Positions 4,521-6,436 of a stretch of DNA of 6,436 bases are shown here, piece by piece. The notes under the pieces are model-generated. The model was not told where the DNA came from. It worked only from the letters and a program-made list of their open reading frames with translations, and did no database searches. The stretch lies in contig JBQTGY010000175.1 of NCBI GenBank assembly GCA_052390415.1, positions 1 through 6,436 on the forward strand, in the 5' to 3' direction. The position numbers and the translations under genes are program-made. The stretch is from JANNWF01 sp052390415 (lineage in GTDB: Bacteria > Pseudomonadota > Gammaproteobacteria > Xanthomonadales > Xanthomonadaceae). The stretch's first letter is position 1. The number at the start of each line of letters is the position of its first letter.

Positions 4521-6436
4521 CTATCTCTCTCCTGAGGCTCGACAGATCGTCAACCGCTGAGTCCAACCGATTCGCCTGATCCGATACCGCCTCGTCCGAC
4601 AAAGGCAGGCTGTTCGCCTCGTAAAGAGCGCGCAAGTTTCGCCGCTCGGCACCTTCGTGATCCATGCGTCCAGGCGCTGATCGCTCCGGCCGAAGCAACA
4701 CTTCGCCGTTCGCCGCTTCCTCGGCGATCAATGCGAATTGCTTGATCGTGAGGTCGCCCATCGAGGGCCCACGGTAGCCCGACGCTCGTCTCTGCTCGGT
4801 GGTTGGAACGGGCCAGTAGAGTTGCGCTCCGGGAGCAAGCTTTGGGGGCGCTGCCGTGCGGCGCTCCCAGTTCTCGACAAGTCGGGAACGCTCTTGCTTC
4901 GCCGCATCGAGCCCCGCCATCAAGCGACCTTGGATAGCTGAAATCTCCTCGGCCGAGACATCCTTACCCATTCGCTGGCCCAACGTCGTAGCCAGCTCTG
5001 CCACGTACGCCTTGAACAGTTCGGGGCGACGATGAATCTCATCGGGCGCGTGCATGTCAACGAGGTGCCCCAACGGCCCTGAATACGAGCGCTGCTCATC
5101 ATCAATGTCCCTGTGGGAGAAAGAATCGCCTAGCGCGTGAATGGCTACACCAGCGGATTCCGCTGTCTTCGCATTCAAAAGCAACTCACGTGAAACGCGA
5201 GTTCCTTCGACCGATGAGCTACCACACAGAGAGTGCAGACCGCACTGAACGTTTCTCACTCCACGGGTTTCGACTGGCGCCACTGGGATAGCTGACGCGC
5301 CGAACAGCGCGTTGGCGATTGGCACAGTCACAGCAGTAGGTGGCTGGTTAATCGCATCCAACGCTCCGACTTCATCAGGGAACTGCGAATACAGCGCGAG
5401 CGTGCTTGCCTCCTTGTGGGAAATGTCCAAAGATCGAGCCACGATGTACGTCGTGTAGTAGTGCCCCGCCTCGCCATACATGCCGGTCGGGTCTGTGTAG
5501 TACAGCGGATTGCCATTCGCATACAGGTACTTGTTGAGCGTGATCGGGTTGTTGGTGTCGCCCTGCCACGGATCGATTCTGTTGAACCGCCCGAGCCCCG
5601 GCCGGTAATACCGCTGCTGCGCGTAGTAGCTCTGCGATTCTTGATCCGCGTAATAGCCGCCAAACCCAATCGGTGGCAGCGTTCCAGCGCTGGTCGCGGT
5701 CTCGCCCCAGGCGGTGTAGGTGGCGCGGCCTTGTTCTGCGCCGCTGGCCAAGCTCCAGCGAATCGGTGACTTCAGCGCATCGTGCTGGGCGTAACTGGTG
5801 CTGGTGGCGCGGCGGGTTCTCAGGATTCGGCCGCTGGCCCAGTCGTAAGTAGCCAGCGGGTTGTTGGTGACATTGGTTTCGCGACGCAGATTCGTGCCGT
5901 CGTAGCCGTAGCGAGTCGCTTCAACGGTGCTGCGCTTCTCGACTCTTAATCCATCGATGTCGTAGCTGTAGTGGACCGGTGGACCGGTCGGCGTGGTGAG
6001 GGTGTCTAAGCGATCTTGCAGGTTGGGTCGATAGGTCGTCGTCTGGCTGGGCTGGCCGGCGCGGGTCTCGGTTTCACCGGTCATGAAACCGTTGCCATCC
6101 CACGTGTAATCGGTCGTCAGGTTTGCGACCGAATCGGTCACGCGGGTGAGCTGGTGCCGTGCGTTGTAGATGTAGGCTTTGTTGGCAATCTGAGTGCCGC
6201 CGCGGGCGCTGCCGGTGGTGACGATTTCGGTCTTGCGGTTGCCGACGTCATCCAGGGTGTAGTCGGTGATGGTGGCGAGGCCGGCTTCGTCGGTGGCCTC
6301 GGTGCGGATCAGGCGGTCGTCCGTGTCGTAGGCGTAACGCGTGCTGCGGGTGCCGGTGGGGCCAGTGTGGGTTTCGGTCTCGCGGTTGCCGTTCTTGTCG
6401 TAGGCGTACGTGAGCGTGGCGGTGGTGACGCCGGTC
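4504..6436 (-). CDS. RHS/YD-repeat polymorphic toxin, C-terminal part (5' end beyond window)
   Basis: The minus-strand frame is open from the right edge to the TAA at 4504-4506, giving 643 residues of a longer protein; a GTG at 6141 is internal and not the real start. Domains in order: YD repeats (units such as YAYDKNGNRETE, YAYDTDDRLIRTE, DYTLDDVGNRKTE, HYSYDIDGLRVEKR), then the RHS-associated core with YYRPGLGRFNRIDPW and NKYLYANGNPLYYTDPTG, then a 325-residue C-terminal domain. RHS proteins build a hollow shell that holds the toxin tip; in studied members the tip is released by self-cleavage near the core's DPxG end. The delivery route cannot be seen because the N-terminus is missing. The C-terminal domain has lower GC than the core, as expected for an exchangeable toxin tip. 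The downstream overlapping gene is its likely immunity gene. The RHS identity is certain; the toxin role follows from family architecture. Confidence 0.95.
   Translation of the reverse strand, partial: TGVTTATLTYAYDKNGNRETETHTGPTGTRSTRYAYDTDDRLIRTEATDEAGLATITDYTLDDVGNRKTEIVTTGSARGGTQIANKAYIYNARHQLTRVTDSVANLTTDYTWDGNGFMTGETETRAGQPSQTTTYRPNLQDRLDTLTTPTGPPVHYSYDIDGLRVEKRSTVEATRYGYDGTNLRRETNVTNNPLATYDWASGRILRTRRATSTSYAQHDALKSPIRWSLASGAEQGRATYTAWGETATSAGTLPPIGFGGYYADQESQSYYAQQRYYRPGLGRFNRIDPWQGDTNNPITLNKYLYANGNPLYYTDPTGMYGEAGHYYTTYIVARSLDISHKEASTLALYSQFPDEVGALDAINQPPTAVTVPIANALFGASAIPVAPVETRGVRNVQCGLHSLCGSSSVEGTRVSRELLLNAKTAESAGVAIHALGDSFSHRDIDDEQRSYSGPLGHLVDMHAPDEIHRRPELFKAYVAELATTLGQRMGKDVSAEEISAIQGRLMAGLDAAKQERSRLVENWERRTAAPPKLAPGAQLYWPVPTTEQRRASGYRGPSMGDLTIKQFALIAEEAANGEVLLRPERSAPGRMDHEGAERRNLRALYEANSLPLSDEAVSDQANRLDSAVDDLSSLRREIDEALR
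4507..5481 (-). other. Variable C-terminal toxin domain, possible metal-dependent hydrolase
   Basis: This is the 325-residue region after DPTG in the RHS protein. Its first half is rich in putative metal ligands: GHYYTTY directly after the core, ISHKEAST, FPDEVGALDAI, the H-x3-D-x3-H motif HALGDSFSH (bases 5113-5139), and GHLVDMHAPDE. A Cys pair sits at VQCGLHSLCGSS. The second half is charged and mostly helical (for example ISAIQGRLMAGLDAAKQERS, and the tail DSAVDDLSSLRREIDEALR). The HALGD motif resembles the H-x3-D of zinc-dependent phospholipase C and S1/P1 nuclease folds, although the third ligand is spaced differently in those enzymes. The activity (phospholipase, nuclease or other) is inference, and I cannot assign a named family. 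Confidence 0.5.
4529..4533 (-). promoter_or_regulatory. Ribosome binding site of the candidate immunity gene
   Basis: On the minus strand AGGAG (plus-strand CTCCT) lies 8 bases before the ATG at 4520-4518 and inside the last codons of the RHS gene. It decides the start of the small membrane protein and supports it being a real gene. Confidence 0.65.
5482..5667 (-). other. RHS repeat-associated core domain ending in DPTG
   Basis: This segment begins with GFGGYYADQESQSYYAQQ, continues with YYRPGLGRFNRIDPWQG and NPITLNKYLYANGNP, and ends with LYYTDPTG. It is the conserved plug-like segment that separates shell from toxin tip in RHS proteins. The two Asp-Pro motifs are the family hallmark. The DPTG marks the boundary after which sequence is variable, and cleavage is expected close to it. 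Confidence 0.9.
5872..6435 (-). repeat. YD-repeat array coding for the RHS shell
   Basis: Eight or so degenerate protein repeats of about 20-30 residues are visible, most with a Y-x-Y/W/L-D or similar centre followed by G-N/G-L and an R-x-T/E end: YAYDKNGNRETE, YAYDTDDRLIRTE, DYTLDDVGNRKTE, AYIYNARHQLTRV, DYTWDGNGFMTGE, TYRPNLQDRLDTL, HYSYDIDGLRVEK and RYGYDGTNLRRET. Such repeats form the spiral beta sheet of the RHS shell. The array continues beyond the right edge. Confidence 0.85.

Noticed and set aside
5416..5769. Plus-strand open frame of 117 codons within the RHS core
   Set aside because: It is a shadow of the RHS-associated core, which is unmistakable on the minus strand.

Overview
The window is a GC-rich bacterial accessory region (hand counts of single 60-base lines give about 68% GC in the methyltransferase gene and about 47-52% in the low-GC segment at 4140-5400). 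Codon use and the style of the YD-repeat/RHS protein suggest a gammaproteobacterium of the Xanthomonadales/Lysobacterales type. That placement is an inference from general resemblance, not a database result.

Layout. At the left edge (1-387, minus strand) lies the first part of a YD-repeat/RHS-type protein that runs off the window. It starts either with a weak lipoprotein-like signal or as an N-terminally truncated RHS core piece. On the plus strand a compact run of four genes follows: a BrnT toxin (532-831), a BrnA antitoxin (840-1064), a gamma-type N6-adenine DNA methyltransferase (1103-2596) and a BsuBI/PstI-family restriction endonuclease (2602-3726). The gaps are 8, 38 and 5 bases, so the four probably form one operon, with the autoregulated brnTA promoter also driving the restriction-modification (RM) genes. 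A small unrecognised plus-strand frame (3846-4085, open from 3813) follows and may be the rest of a broken gene. The right part is a minus-strand polymorphic-toxin module. An RHS protein whose 5' part lies beyond the window (4504-6436) carries YD repeats, an RHS-associated core ending in DPTG, and a 325-residue variable C-terminal domain. Overlapping its stop is a small membrane protein (4137-4520), placed where immunity genes sit.

How it works together. The central cassette combines two self-maintaining systems, a type II toxin-antitoxin pair and a type II RM system, in apparently one transcript. It sits between two same-strand RHS genes that read the other way. The RHS C-terminal domain has no family that I can name with certainty. 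It contains an H-x3-D-x3-H motif and further His/Asp residues that suggest a helical metal-dependent hydrolase, possibly of the zinc phospholipase C/S1-P1 type. The overlapping gene encodes a protein with about three membrane segments, which would suit protection against a membrane- or periplasm-acting toxin. This toxin-immunity pair is the most likely undescribed system in the window.
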